Virus record (IMG/VR): IMGVR_UViG_3300021474_000001
Span: 1-55,495 of that record
DNA: 55,495 nt
Reading direction: 5' to 3' (one strand)
Source of the DNA: a virus
The translations under genes were made by a program, and so were the position numbers. Positions 6,888-12,990 of this stretch are shown one piece after another. How positions within the stretch are numbered: position 1 is the first letter of the stretch; each line of letters starts with the position of its first letter. Under the pieces are notes generated by a model. It had not been told where the DNA came from, did not search any database, and saw only the letters and a program-made list of their open reading frames with translations.

Positions 6888-7196
6888 GCAATTGTTTACG
6901 CCGATACGACGGTCGAATGCGAGTCGTGCGGCTACGAAATCCCCGTCTTAAAAGACGAAGTCGACGACCTGCCTGAGTTCGTTGAATGCTCGACGTGCGC
7001 GGCCGACCGGCGCCTCGAATACCGCCTAAAGAAGATGAGGGAAAACCATACTCCTAAGATTCTGGATGAGATGGGCCTGCCCATCCAGATCCCTCCGATG
7101 ATTCAAATAGACACTCGAGACTTGCCTGGATTCATCCGCGACGACACGGCAAAGCGAATCGGCGAAACCCTATCGCTATTTAAGGAAAAGTTATGA
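6849..7196 (+). CDS. Zinc-ribbon protein, 115 aa
   Basis: ATG 6849 has GGAG 5 nt upstream. Residues about 24-48 hold CESCGYEI and CSTCAAD, a four-Cys zinc ribbon; the rest is charged and helical and ends with a conserved-looking DTAKRIGETLSLF helix. The 5' end of the gene lies inside the iteron-like array, so its expression and origin use may be linked. Family not recognised; a DNA- or protein-binding adaptor is likely. Confidence 0.7.
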   Translation: MIGLANQNHRLNLAIVYADTTVECESCGYEIPVLKDEVDDLPEFVECSTCAADRRLEYRLKKMRENHTPKILDEMGLPIQIPPMIQIDTRDLPGFIRDDTAKRIGETLSLFKEKL

Positions 7197-7405
7197 ACAG
7201 AGTCACCCAAGGCCGCCCCGCGGCAGAACCCCCGGGCAAACCTCCCCTGCGAGCGATGGGCTTTCCGGGGTCGGGGCGGTCCCTTGGGGTTTCACACCGC
7301 GAGGCGTACCGAATCTACCACCGCCGCTGGCAGGCGGAGCACCGGCTGATGCTTACCTACCTGCCGCGGGCGCTCAGGACGATCGAGGAGCTGTGCCGGC
7401 CGTGA
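7193..7405 (+). CDS. Unknown basic protein, 70 aa
   Basis: ATG overlaps the stop of the zinc-ribbon gene (ATGA). The protein is Arg-rich, begins MNRVTQGRPAAEPPGKP and has a helical C-terminal half (REAYRIYHRRWQAEHRLML). No family recognised. Its stop overlaps the next GTG start, so it is part of the replication operon. Confidence 0.6.
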   Translation: MNRVTQGRPAAEPPGKPPLRAMGFPGSGRSLGVSHREAYRIYHRRWQAEHRLMLTYLPRALRTIEELCRP

Positions 7406-7587
7406 ACCAAGGCGAACTCTTCGAGACTCTACCGCCGGACGAGACGCAGCCCTGTACGCGATGCGGCGCGACGATTACGACCCAGCACTTCACGCTGGGG
7501 CACGTCTCGAGTGAGTTCGTAGGCGAGGACGGCGAATGCTGGAAGTGCTCACGGCGGGCGCGGCTCACGACGACGACCTTGCGATGA
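7402..7587 (+). CDS. Small zinc-ribbon protein, 61 aa
   Basis: GTG at 7402 overlaps the preceding stop (GTGA); a GTG 9 nt upstream is possible. CTRCGATI and CWKCSRRA give a four-Cys zinc ribbon, with a spacer containing TTQHFTLGHV. The stop overlaps the methyltransferase ATG. Function unknown; it may serve the adjacent methyltransferase or bind DNA. Confidence 0.65.
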   Translation: MNQGELFETLPPDETQPCTRCGATITTQHFTLGHVSSEFVGEDGECWKCSRRARLTTTTLR

Positions 7588-8681
7588 TACTCCGCGCCGA
7601 CGCCCGCCATATCCCGCTGCGCGACGGGTGCGTGCAGACAGTGGTAACGAGTCCGCCGTATTGGGGTTTGAGGGATTACGGGACGGCGCGATGGGAAGGC
7701 GGGGATGCTGATTGCGACCATCTGGAACCACCGAGGGGCGGGCGCGACCCGATTACGGCAGCGAAGCAGCTAACGAGCGCAGGGACGCTTACCTACCAAT
7801 TTGCGAATGAATGCCGGAAATGTGGCTCACGCTGGCGAGATGCACAGATAGGCTTGGAACCGACGCCAGAAGCCTACGTGGCGACGATGGTAAGCGTGTT
7901 CAGGGAAGTGCGGCGGGTGCTGCGCGATGACGGGACTGTGTGGCTGAATCTGGGGGATTCCTACGCCGGATCCGGCCGAGGGCCATCGGGCAACTTCCAG
8001 CCTGACGCATCGTGCCTCGACAATCGAATCCCGGTCCCCGGCCTCAAGCCGAAAGACCTCTGCGGCATCCCGTGGCGGGTCGCATTCGCGTTGCAGGCGG
8101 ATGGCTGGTATCTGCGCTCTGACATCATCTGGGCGAAGCCCAACCCGATGCCGGAATCAGTGACGGACAGGCCGACGCGCAGCCATGAGTATATTTTCCT
8201 GCTGAGTAAGAGCGAGCGATATTTCTACGATCAAGACGCCATTAGAGAGCCAAATCTTGAATCGTCTATTCAGCGAATGATGAAACCGTGGAATGGTGAG
8301 ACGGTACGCGGGCATCCATCGGGACGGGCCCAGATGATTAGCGGCGGACGAGCTGGCGGCAATGCTCCAATGGCAAACGTGGATCCGAACGGTCGCAACA
8401 AGCGCAGCGTGTGGACGGTGAACAGCGAGCCGACACCGGAGGCGCATTTCGCGACGTTCCCGCAGAAGCTAATCGAGCCGTGCATCCTGGCGGGCAGCAG
8501 GACCGGCGACCTCGTACTCGATCCGTTCATCGGCAGCGGCACTGTCGGCAAGGTAGCGGAGCGATTCGGGCGCCGCTGGGTCGGGCTGGAGCTGTCGGAG
8601 AATTACATCGGCATCGCGAAGAATCGGACGGCGCAACGTGGGATGCAATTTGGCACGACGCCGACCTTGGGAACGAAGTGA
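7584..8681 (+). CDS. Beta-class DNA methyltransferase (N4-cytosine or N6-adenine), 365 aa
   Basis: ATG at 7584 overlaps the preceding stop (ATGA); an in-frame ATG at 7536 lies inside the neighbouring gene. Catalytic motif IV TSPPYW is at residues 22-27 and the SAM-binding motif DPFIGSGT at about 312-319; this IV-before-I order marks the beta class. An insert around ECRKCGSRW carries two Cys. TSPPYW-type enzymes methylate either N4-C or N6-A, and the sequence does not settle which. No restriction enzyme is adjacent, so it is an orphan, probably protecting phage DNA from host restriction. Confidence 0.88.
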   Translation: MILRADARHIPLRDGCVQTVVTSPPYWGLRDYGTARWEGGDADCDHLEPPRGGRDPITAAKQLTSAGTLTYQFANECRKCGSRWRDAQIGLEPTPEAYVATMVSVFREVRRVLRDDGTVWLNLGDSYAGSGRGPSGNFQPDASCLDNRIPVPGLKPKDLCGIPWRVAFALQADGWYLRSDIIWAKPNPMPESVTDRPTRSHEYIFLLSKSERYFYDQDAIREPNLESSIQRMMKPWNGETVRGHPSGRAQMISGGRAGGNAPMANVDPNGRNKRSVWTVNSEPTPEAHFATFPQKLIEPCILAGSRTGDLVLDPFIGSGTVGKVAERFGRRWVGLELSENYIGIAKNRTAQRGMQFGTTPTLGTK

Positions 8682-8685
8682 GGGA

Positions 8686-8762
8686 TTGGCTGAGACTCGC
8701 GTAGGCGGCGGCGCGATCTGCGGACGAATGCGCTAGATGCGGTGACCGTCGTGCTCAGCCAA
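8686..8762. terminator. Long-range inverted repeat between convergent operons
   Basis: TTGGCTGAG (8686-8694) and CTCAGCCAA (8754-8762) are a perfect 9-bp inverted repeat spanning the whole gap between the methyltransferase and the leftward operon. The 59-nt loop is GC-rich with a smaller cggtgaccg dyad. A T-rich stretch (gattttactt) follows on the plus strand. It may end transcription from both sides; the large loop makes this uncertain. Confidence 0.4.
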
Positions 8763-8770
8763 ACTTGATT

Positions 8771-8989
8771 TTACTTGCTAATCACCCCGAAGGCCAGAAA
8801 CCATAACAGACCGGCGAGCGCGGCGCAGCCCAGGACGATGCGGAGCGGGAAGCGGCGGCGCTGGCGGTCGAGGCGCCAAGCATTGGGAGTGGGGCGCGCG
8901 ATTCGATGGTTGATGCACATAGACAGCCTCCGACGACGTGGCGGGTTGAGTCTGCGAATTTCAGCGTGGAGAAGGGCGCGGTGGTTCAT
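8771..8989 (-). CDS. Small membrane protein, 72 aa
   Basis: ATG at 8989 overlaps the upstream stop (ATGA). The first 48 residues are strongly basic (RRLNPPRRRRL), followed by one hydrophobic segment (IVLGCAALAGLLWFLAFGVI), so the protein should be a C-tail-type single-pass membrane protein. A shorter form from the internal ATG at 8920 (49 aa) is possible. It is the last gene of the leftward accessory operon. Role unknown. Confidence 0.55.
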   Translation of the reverse strand: MNHRALLHAEIRRLNPPRRRRLSMCINHRIARPTPNAWRLDRQRRRFPLRIVLGCAALAGLLWFLAFGVISK

Positions 8990-9249
8990 GGCTGCTCCTT
9001 GTTGGCTGCTGCTAGGTCGTCGGCTTCAATTACCGCGCGAGCTTCTAAACGGTGCATGATCGGACCCGCACCCCTATCGCGCACCTTGATGGCAAACTCC
9101 CGCAGCCGCGCGACCCGCTCCCTTGTTTCGTCCAACTCGGCGAGGAGGTCTTGAGCCACGATGCGAGCGAATCCGATTAAGACTATTGGCTGTTCGTTAT
9201 CGCCTAGAGCGGCGGCGCGAATCTCAGCTTCCCTAACTTTGGTGAGCAT
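8986..9249 (-). CDS. Unknown helical protein, 87 aa
   Basis: Almost wholly helical and charged, with a coiled-coil-like centre (LLAELDETRERVARLREFA). It sits between two small genes of the leftward operon, with ATGA coupling at its 3' end. No domain recognised. Confidence 0.6.
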   Translation of the reverse strand: MLTKVREAEIRAAALGDNEQPIVLIGFARIVAQDLLAELDETRERVARLREFAIKVRDRGAGPIMHRLEARAVIEADDLAAANKEQP

Positions 9250-9255
9250 GGGGTG

Positions 9256-9534
9256 TTATTCTCCTTTGGCGAGGGCTTCGCGGGCGGCCAGCGCCATACA
9301 ACCCGCCTTGTGCGATACAGTCGCCGCATACTCGTCCGAGATTGTTGCGCCGCATTCACCAGCGCCGAATCCCCGACAGGTACACCACCGTTGGTAATTC
9401 TCCAGCGCCGCGCGCAGCCTTTGGATCTCGCGGGCCTGAGCGTCGATAGCATCGGCGGCCTTCGGGCAACCGACATATCCGTGAGAACCTTCACGAAGCC
9501 ATTGGGCCAATTCTCGGTAGTCGGTATCGCTCAC
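9256..9534 (-). CDS. Unknown Cys-containing protein, 92 aa
   Basis: The GTG at 9534 is chosen because AAGGAG lies 7 nt upstream; a longer in-frame ATG would overlap the next gene. The protein begins VSDTDYRELAQWLREGSHG, has a helix (AREIQRLRAALENYQRW) and then CTCRGFGAGEC plus a later GC. These Cys residues could bind zinc. No family recognised; it looks like the small variable proteins of phage accessory regions. Confidence 0.6.
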   Translation of the reverse strand: MSDTDYRELAQWLREGSHGYVGCPKAADAIDAQAREIQRLRAALENYQRWCTCRGFGAGECGATISDEYAATVSHKAGCMALAAREALAKGE

Positions 9535-9565
9535 TTCGGAATCTCCTTGGGCGCGTCCCTGTGCG

Positions 9566-9757
9566 TCAGCGGGTTTTGAAAGTTGTGCGCGCTCCTTCAA
9601 CGGTGATCCCTTTATGAAAATGTGCGTTGTGACGTTGGCCGATATCGACGGCTTCCGATTCTGTATCGTAATCAAAGCCTTTCCAATCGCACGCGCGGCA
9701 GACGATTGAGTACTGGTCTTCGGTTTTTACGATGCGAGCAAAAAGATGTTTCTTCAT
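9566..9757 (-). CDS. Small CxxC protein, 63 aa
   Basis: ATG at 9757 is preceded by AAGGAG. The protein holds CRACDWKGFDYD and a HNAHFH segment, so two Cys and two or three His could form a C2H2-like site. It overlaps the upstream gene by ATGA. Unknown role. Confidence 0.6.
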   Translation of the reverse strand: MKKHLFARIVKTEDQYSIVCRACDWKGFDYDTESEAVDIGQRHNAHFHKGITVEGARTTFKTR

Positions 9758-9984
9758 GGACAGTTCTCCTTGGGCGCGTCCCTGTGCATGGCGCGGGCGT
9801 TAGACGGTCTGAATTCGTGTCCCCAAGGCGCGGAGCCTACCGATCCGCCGTAGAGAGGCCCATGAATCGCGGTGTGCTTGTGAAAGCCGCAGACATCGCA
9901 AGAACCGCATCTACACTTCCACGCCTTGCGCGCGAGATAGTAAGGACATTCTTTGAAATCGACAGCGCCTTTACTTTTCGCCAT
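9754..9984 (-). CDS. Cys-rich protein, 76 aa
   Basis: Begins MAKSKGAVDFKECPYYLARK and carries CRCGSCDVCG within 10 residues, a dense metal-binding cluster, with a last Cys near the end. The C-terminal half is Gly/Ser/Pro-rich. It overlaps both neighbours. Unknown function. Confidence 0.6.
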   Translation of the reverse strand: MAKSKGAVDFKECPYYLARKAWKCRCGSCDVCGFHKHTAIHGPLYGGSVGSAPWGHEFRPSNARAMHRDAPKENCP

Positions 9985-10132
9985 GTTGCGCCTCTCGGTG
10001 CATGGCGAGGATGAATGCTTCGAGCCTGAGCCTGCGCTTGTCGAATGGCGTCATGTGAGGCGCATCGACGAGCACCGACGTTCGCAGCCGCCCGCAGTCC
10101 TCGCAGATAATCTCGATAGGTTCACAGGTCAT
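9971..10132 (-). CDS. Small zinc-knuckle protein, 53 aa
   Basis: ATG at 10132 lies against the upstream stop (1-nt overlap); the stop falls 14 nt inside the next gene. MTCEPIEIICEDCGRLR gives three Cys in an early knuckle, then a basic helix (DKRRLRLEAFILAMHRE). A 14-aa reading frame at 10587-10631 repeats its first 11 residues with one change, which indicates duplication. Function unknown. Confidence 0.55.
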   Translation of the reverse strand: MTCEPIEIICEDCGRLRTSVLVDAPHMTPFDKRRLRLEAFILAMHREAQHGEK

Positions 10133-10371
10133 CAGTCGATCTCCGTGAGTAGCTGCTTAGCCTCGCATCGAAGGCACTGATAGTTGATGCTGCAAACGCA
10201 CGATTGTTTCGCTAGAGCCATAACAGCAGGCAGCATCTTGTCGATTGTGTGGATGGCGAGCGCGAGCGCGGACCAGACCCGATTAGATGCGTATTCGTCG
10301 CCGTTGTCGTCGTGGAGTTCGCGGACTTCGGCCATCGACGCGACATCACCTTTGCCGTCTCGTTTGCTCAT
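10132..10371 (-). CDS. Unknown protein, 79 aa
   Basis: Begins MSKRDGKGDVASMAEVREL, with a hydrophobic helix (VWSALALAIHTIDKMLPAVM) and a C-terminal cluster CVCSINYQCLRC of four Cys. The Cys spacing could hold one zinc. It overlaps both neighbours by 1 to 4 nt. No family recognised. Confidence 0.6.
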   Translation of the reverse strand: MSKRDGKGDVASMAEVRELHDDNGDEYASNRVWSALALAIHTIDKMLPAVMALAKQSCVCSINYQCLRCEAKQLLTEID

Positions 10372-10583
10372 TCGCTTTCCTCGTCGCTTGGGGCGTATTT
10401 ATGCGCGGTGTGGGCGAGCCAATCCGTACCGTCGCCGCATTCGGGGCAACAATTAGCGTCGAAACATCCAATCCAAAACACGGCACAGGCATCGCACGAT
10501 AATTCAATCGAGTATGCGGGATCGACAGCGGACAGATTGCCGACATAGCGAAAGCCGCGCGAGTCCTTTTCTCCGATACGCAT
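10368..10583 (-). CDS. Unknown Cys-rich protein, 71 aa
   Basis: The sequence CDACAVFWIGCF, then CCPECGDG, gives two CxxC pairs separated by about a dozen residues, a rubredoxin-type or zinc-ribbon knuckle. The N-terminus MRIGEKDSRGFRYVG and C-terminal AHKYAPSDEESE flank it. It is coupled to the next gene by ATGA. Unknown function. Confidence 0.6.
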   Translation of the reverse strand: MRIGEKDSRGFRYVGNLSAVDPAYSIELSCDACAVFWIGCFDANCCPECGDGTDWLAHTAHKYAPSDEESE

Positions 10584-10586
10584 AAC

Positions 10587-10631
10587 TCACTCCTCCCTCT
10601 CGCAGATAATCTCTATTGGCTGGCAGGTCAT
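10587..10631 (-). CDS. 14-aa micro-ORF, truncated copy of the 53-aa gene at 9971-10132
   Basis: ATG at 10631 overlaps the upstream stop (ATGA) and is followed by 14 codons, MTCQPIEIICEREE. The first 11 residues match MTCEPIEIICE of the 53-aa gene except for one. It could be a relic of a duplicated gene that keeps the operon coupled, or a made micropeptide. Confidence 0.4.
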   Translation of the reverse strand: MTCQPIEIICEREE

Positions 10632-10801
10632 GGGGCGGTCGAGAAGGCATCGACGCCATCCTCAACAGGCACGATGCGTAGGCCGGTATCGTAGTCTCTG
10701 CATACGCGATTGACGAGTTCAGGCTTCAAGCCGACCGCGACGAACGCATAGAATGTCCGAAAGAATCCGACCAAATAGACAGCTTTGCATACTTCGTTCA
10801 T
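10628..10801 (-). CDS. Small, partly hydrophobic protein, 57 aa
   Basis: I choose ATG at 10801 (MNEVCKAVYLVGFFRTFYAF), 8 nt after GGAG; other in-frame ATGs at 10804 and 10816 are too close to it. The N-terminal half is hydrophobic and aromatic, perhaps membrane-associated; the C-terminal half is charged. Stop overlaps the micro-ORF start. Unknown. Confidence 0.5.
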   Translation of the reverse strand: MNEVCKAVYLVGFFRTFYAFVAVGLKPELVNRVCRDYDTGLRIVPVEDGVDAFSTAP

Positions 10802-10815
10802 CGTCATTTCTCCCA

Positions 10816-10959
10816 TTAGCGCATCAAGTTACAGAGCGTTTCGAGTCTCGCGGTAATGGCGTCGGCGAGCCAGGAGCCGGCCACAAGCGCACCGGCCGCC
10901 AGCATCGCCGTTACCGCCAGATATTCCAGCGTCATTAGTGGGAAGCGGACGCGGTTCAT
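10816..10959 (-). CDS. Single-pass membrane micro-protein, 47 aa
   Basis: ATG at 10959 overlaps the upstream stop (ATGA). After a short basic N-terminus comes one long hydrophobic segment (LEYLAVTAMLAAGALVAGSW), then an amphipathic tail. It should sit in the inner membrane. Possible roles include superinfection exclusion, but nothing in the sequence shows one. Confidence 0.55.
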   Translation of the reverse strand: MNRVRFPLMTLEYLAVTAMLAAGALVAGSWLADAITARLETLCNLMR

Positions 10960-11138
10960 CGCGACTCCTCGACACTCGCGCACACGCGACGAAACGTAGC
11001 AGTCTGGCCGACAGGAAAAGCCGCCGCCAGCATTCCGTAGCTCTTGTCCGCAAAGTCGAAAAAGTAATCGACGGTGACCTTCCCATCAGGCTTCACGGTG
11101 ATCGTCTCGCGCACTTCGGTCAGATTAAGATTCAACAT
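10956..11138 (-). CDS. Unknown beta-rich protein, 60 aa
   Basis: ATG at 11138 is 8 nt after GGGAGG; an upstream TTG in frame adds two residues. The protein (MLNLNLTEVRETITVKPDGK...) looks like a small beta-sheet domain with alternating residues (TITVKPDGKVTVDYFFDF). It follows the first copy of the 20-bp leader repeat, so it may start a transcript. Unknown function. Confidence 0.55.
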   Translation of the reverse strand: MLNLNLTEVRETITVKPDGKVTVDYFFDFADKSYGMLAAAFPVGQTATFRRVCASVEESR

Positions 11139-11164
11139 TTTCAAGCCCTCCCAAACAGATCGTT

Positions 11165-11184
11165 TTGTACCCTCGTGACCTCAG
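11165..11184 (-). promoter_or_regulatory. Repeated leader element, copy A
   Basis: ttgtaccctcgtgacctcag recurs at 11521-11541 with one substitution and one inserted base. Both copies lie 26-27 nt upstream of a leftward start codon (11138 and 11495). A matched position before two genes suggests a shared promoter, operator or mRNA leader element. Confidence 0.5.
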
Positions 11185-11187
11185 TCT

Positions 11188-11409
11188 CTAGCTATCTGCT
11201 ATCTCTGCGGACAGTCCCGCCATGCACGATTGGCAGCCTTTTAATTCGATGTCGTATTCGTAGGCGCTTAACTGCAAAGCTTTCTGACGAGAAATCAGCG
11301 CGTCGGCGGCATAAGCAGCGCTAGGCATTCCGCAATATGTATTATTCCGATTGCGACGGCGGATATGGTGCAACGCGATTTGCGGATTATTGTTGCTATA
11401 AGTACTCAT
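11188..11409 (-). CDS. Unknown protein, 73 aa
   Basis: ATG at 11409 overlaps the stop of the 29-aa membrane peptide. It begins MSTYSNNNPQIALHHIRRRN, is Asn/Arg-rich at the N-terminus and Ala-rich later, with Cys in CGM and CQSCMAG. No family recognised. It is the second gene behind the leftward accessory promoter region. Confidence 0.55.
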   Translation of the reverse strand: MSTYSNNNPQIALHHIRRRNRNNTYCGMPSAAYAADALISRQKALQLSAYEYDIELKGCQSCMAGLSAEIADS

Positions 11410-11495
11410 CGCGCTAACTCTTGACCCAGCGTGGCGATTGCGAACGAGAAGATCGCGAGTCCAAAAATCCCTAGTGCGATTGTGTCAGCTTTCAT
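11406..11495 (-). CDS. Membrane micro-protein, 29 aa
   Basis: ATG at 11495 has GGAGG (in AACGGAGGAATGGGG) about 10 nt upstream. Nearly the whole peptide is one membrane segment (TIALGIFGLAIFSFAIATLG). It is the first gene after the second leader-repeat copy, so it probably opens the leftward accessory operon. Micro-proteins like this can act as small holins or exclusion peptides; the role is open. Confidence 0.5.
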   Translation of the reverse strand: MKADTIALGIFGLAIFSFAIATLGQELAR

Positions 11496-11520
11496 TCCCC
11501 ATTCCTCCGTTATATTCAGT

Positions 11521-11586
11521 TTGTACCCTCGTAACCTTCAGACTGGCGAACGCTCTTAATCTGACAGAATACGAAATGTATGTCAA
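11521..11586 (-). promoter_or_regulatory. Leftward promoter region with repeated leader element, copy B
   Basis: A perfect TTGACA lies at 11586-11581 on the minus strand; the best -10 at 17 nt is weak (CAGATT). The second leader-repeat copy (11521-11541) sits between it and the first gene. Together they probably start the 8771-11495 operon. Confidence 0.5.
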
Positions 11587-11619
11587 GAGCGAATGACAGG
11601 TTGCAAACATATTTATTTC

Positions 11620-11634
11620 GTGCCAGTATGGCAC
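11620..11634. promoter_or_regulatory. Operator-like inverted repeat GTGCCA-gta-TGGCAC
   Basis: A perfect 6-bp dyad with a 3-bp centre ends one base before the ATG of the rightward ribbon-helix-helix gene. It occupies the place where a ribosome-binding site would be, so it could be the protein's own operator or a translational block. Confidence 0.5.
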
Positions 11635-11635
11635 T

Positions 11636-11803
11636 ATGAAAATAAAACTGCCCGCCAAGGAAACCGCCACGCGCATCGTCTCGGTTCGCTTCACTCCTGC
11701 CGAGTATCAAGTGATCCTCGCCAAGGCGCACGGCGTCAAACCCGCGACTCTCATCCGCGCCGTCGTTATCCAAGTGCTCAAGGCCGGAATCGAAGTCAAC
11801 TGA
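11636..11803 (+). CDS. Ribbon-helix-helix (CopG/Arc-like) repressor candidate, 55 aa
   Basis: ATG 11636 opens a 55-codon frame: MKIKLPAKETATRIVSVRF, a strand with alternating residues, then helix A (TPAEYQVILAKAHG) and helix B (KPATLIRAVVIQVLKAG). This is the ribbon-helix-helix order. It faces the leftward accessory operon across a 140-bp control region and has an inverted repeat at its 5' end, the usual layout of an autoregulated switch protein. No Shine-Dalgarno is seen. Confidence 0.7.
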   Translation: MKIKLPAKETATRIVSVRFTPAEYQVILAKAHGVKPATLIRAVVIQVLKAGIEVN

Positions 11804-11816
11804 GGTAACATTACAA

Positions 11817-12071
11817 ATGAACGAACGATTGAGCGCGGCGCTTCTATTCGCGAGAGACCGGAGTTGGCAGCGTCGTTATTGCGGCATTTGCGGCGTGGGC
11901 GTATGGTTGGGCAAGCGTCGGCTGGCACGCGACCATGATCACAAAACCGGCAAGTTTCGCGGCTATCTGTGCACCAATTGCAATCTCGGCCTTGGTAACT
12001 TCAAAGACGATGTTCGTATCCTCCGCTCCGCTATCGACTATCTCTCGGAGACGCAAACCCTCGCATTCTGA
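11817..12071 (+). CDS. Recombination endonuclease VII-like protein, 84 aa
   Basis: Matches the short phage Endonuclease_7 family (His-Me finger): C22-x2-C25, then DHDH at 39-42 with KTGKFRGYLC, then C52-x2-C55 and NLGLGNFKDD. The two CxxC pairs hold structural zinc and the DHDH/N residues the metal and catalysis. T4 endonuclease VII resolves branched DNA before packaging; small homologues can also act as nicking or homing-type enzymes. It lies just upstream of the late genes, consistent with debranching before terminase acts. Confidence 0.85.
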   Translation: MNERLSAALLFARDRSWQRRYCGICGVGVWLGKRRLARDHDHKTGKFRGYLCTNCNLGLGNFKDDVRILRSAIDYLSETQTLAF

Positions 12072-12100
12072 AATCCTTTACCCCATACGGGCTTTCGCCA

Positions 12101-12301
12101 GTGCGCTTTGACTCACAGACGGGCACGCGAGCGCGACAGCGACTTGCAGGGCTCGGTCGCGCAAAGTATTGGCGGTCACGTGACTGGGCCAATCTGAAGG
12201 CGGCGTGGATAGCGCGCGACGCGTGGACGGCACGATACCGCGAACTACGCGCACAGGGCGTGAGCATCAAGCAAGCGCGCGAATTAGCCAAGCTTCACTG
12301 A
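12101..12301 (+). CDS. Unknown basic protein, 66 aa
   Basis: Opens at GTG 12101 without a clear ribosome-binding site. It is Arg/Ala-rich and helical, with a C-terminal RAQGVSIKQARELAKLH that looks like one HTH-type helix pair. No family recognised; the call rests on an open frame in the right place. Confidence 0.45.
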   Translation: MRFDSQTGTRARQRLAGLGRAKYWRSRDWANLKAAWIARDAWTARYRELRAQGVSIKQARELAKLH

Positions 12302-12565
12302 CCGCGCGGACAGTCCAATGGCCGGCGTCCTTGGGGCATGGTGCCCGGTCAAAGCAACCCCTTGATTCAATCCAGCTCGCGACCTCGATCGCGGGCGCTC
12401 TTCGATCGGGAATCCGCGGCGCCCGCTCTCGTCCTGGCAGTCAGCGCCGGCGGGCAAAGTCCGAGCCTGCTCCGACCGGTGGCGTCCCCCTTGGCTTGAC
12501 AGCAACAAACCCCGACACCCGCCTTGGGGTTGACAAGGTGTCACGTTACTTGATAAGGGGTGTGG
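12302..12565 (+). promoter_or_regulatory. 264-bp gap with candidate late promoter (12530-12557)
   Basis: No convincing gene is seen; frames on both strands are short-lived and Arg/Ser-rich. TTGACA at 12530-12535, 16 nt, GATAAG at 12552-12557 (4 of 6) lies 8 bp before the next ATG. A second TTGACA is at 12496-12501 without a good -10. An aacccc/ggggtt dyad lies between them. This is the best candidate for a rightward late promoter. Confidence 0.5.
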
Positions 12566-12742
12566 ATGGCTGACGAAGAAGAAGGGACGTGTTCATGCAT
12601 TCCTCCCGAAATTGATGCGCGGTGGGCGACGATGACGCCAGACGAACGCTACCCCTACGTCGTGCGCCATATGGATCACGTGATGAAAGAGGTTCTCGCG
12701 CCGAGTGCGTTTTCCAAATGGCTTACCAGAGAAAAAGTGTAA
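12566..12742 (+). CDS. Unknown acidic protein, 58 aa
   Basis: ATG 12566 follows AAGGGG. Sequence begins MADEEEGTCSCIPPEIDARW and continues MTPDERYPYVVRHMDHVMKE, soluble and helical. Only two Cys. It is the first gene behind the candidate late promoter. No family recognised. Confidence 0.55.
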   Translation: MADEEEGTCSCIPPEIDARWATMTPDERYPYVVRHMDHVMKEVLAPSAFSKWLTREKV

Positions 12743-12990
12743 GGCTCTTCGCCCTGCTCGCGCTGCTCCTCGTGTCCGCCCCGCTGTACGCGCAGACGAC
12801 GATCTGTCAGGGGTGCTGCTGCATGGGGTTGGCGCCGGACGGGAGCAGTTGGGGGATGTACAAGAACGTGGGCGGGAAGGCGGGGTGTTACCAGGGGCAG
12901 GTGTGGCCGGTGAAGGGGGCGACGAGTACGGCGACCAAGACTTCCACGCCGAGTCCGAAGGCGACGCCGACCGCGACGAGGACGCCGTGA
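12718..12990 (+). CDS. Secreted Cys-rich protein with Thr/Pro-rich tail, 90 aa
   Basis: Start ATG 12718 gives MAYQRKSVRLFALLALLLVS, a Sec signal peptide with likely cleavage after APLYA. The mature part has CQGCCC and later Cys, then a low-complexity tail of Thr, Pro and Ser (TSTATKTSTPSPKATPTATR). This is the short form of the Ala-Thr tails seen in the big exported proteins at 37-47 kb. It overlaps the preceding gene by 25 nt. Function unknown; export is well supported. Confidence 0.65.
   Translation: MAYQRKSVRLFALLALLLVSAPLYAQTTICQGCCCMGLAPDGSSWGMYKNVGGKAGCYQGQVWPVKGATSTATKTSTPSPKATPTATRTP

Noticed and set aside
12205-12573. Open frames on both strands in the gap before the late genes
   Set aside because: Arg/Ser/Pro-rich products without start signals, and promoter elements fall inside them.
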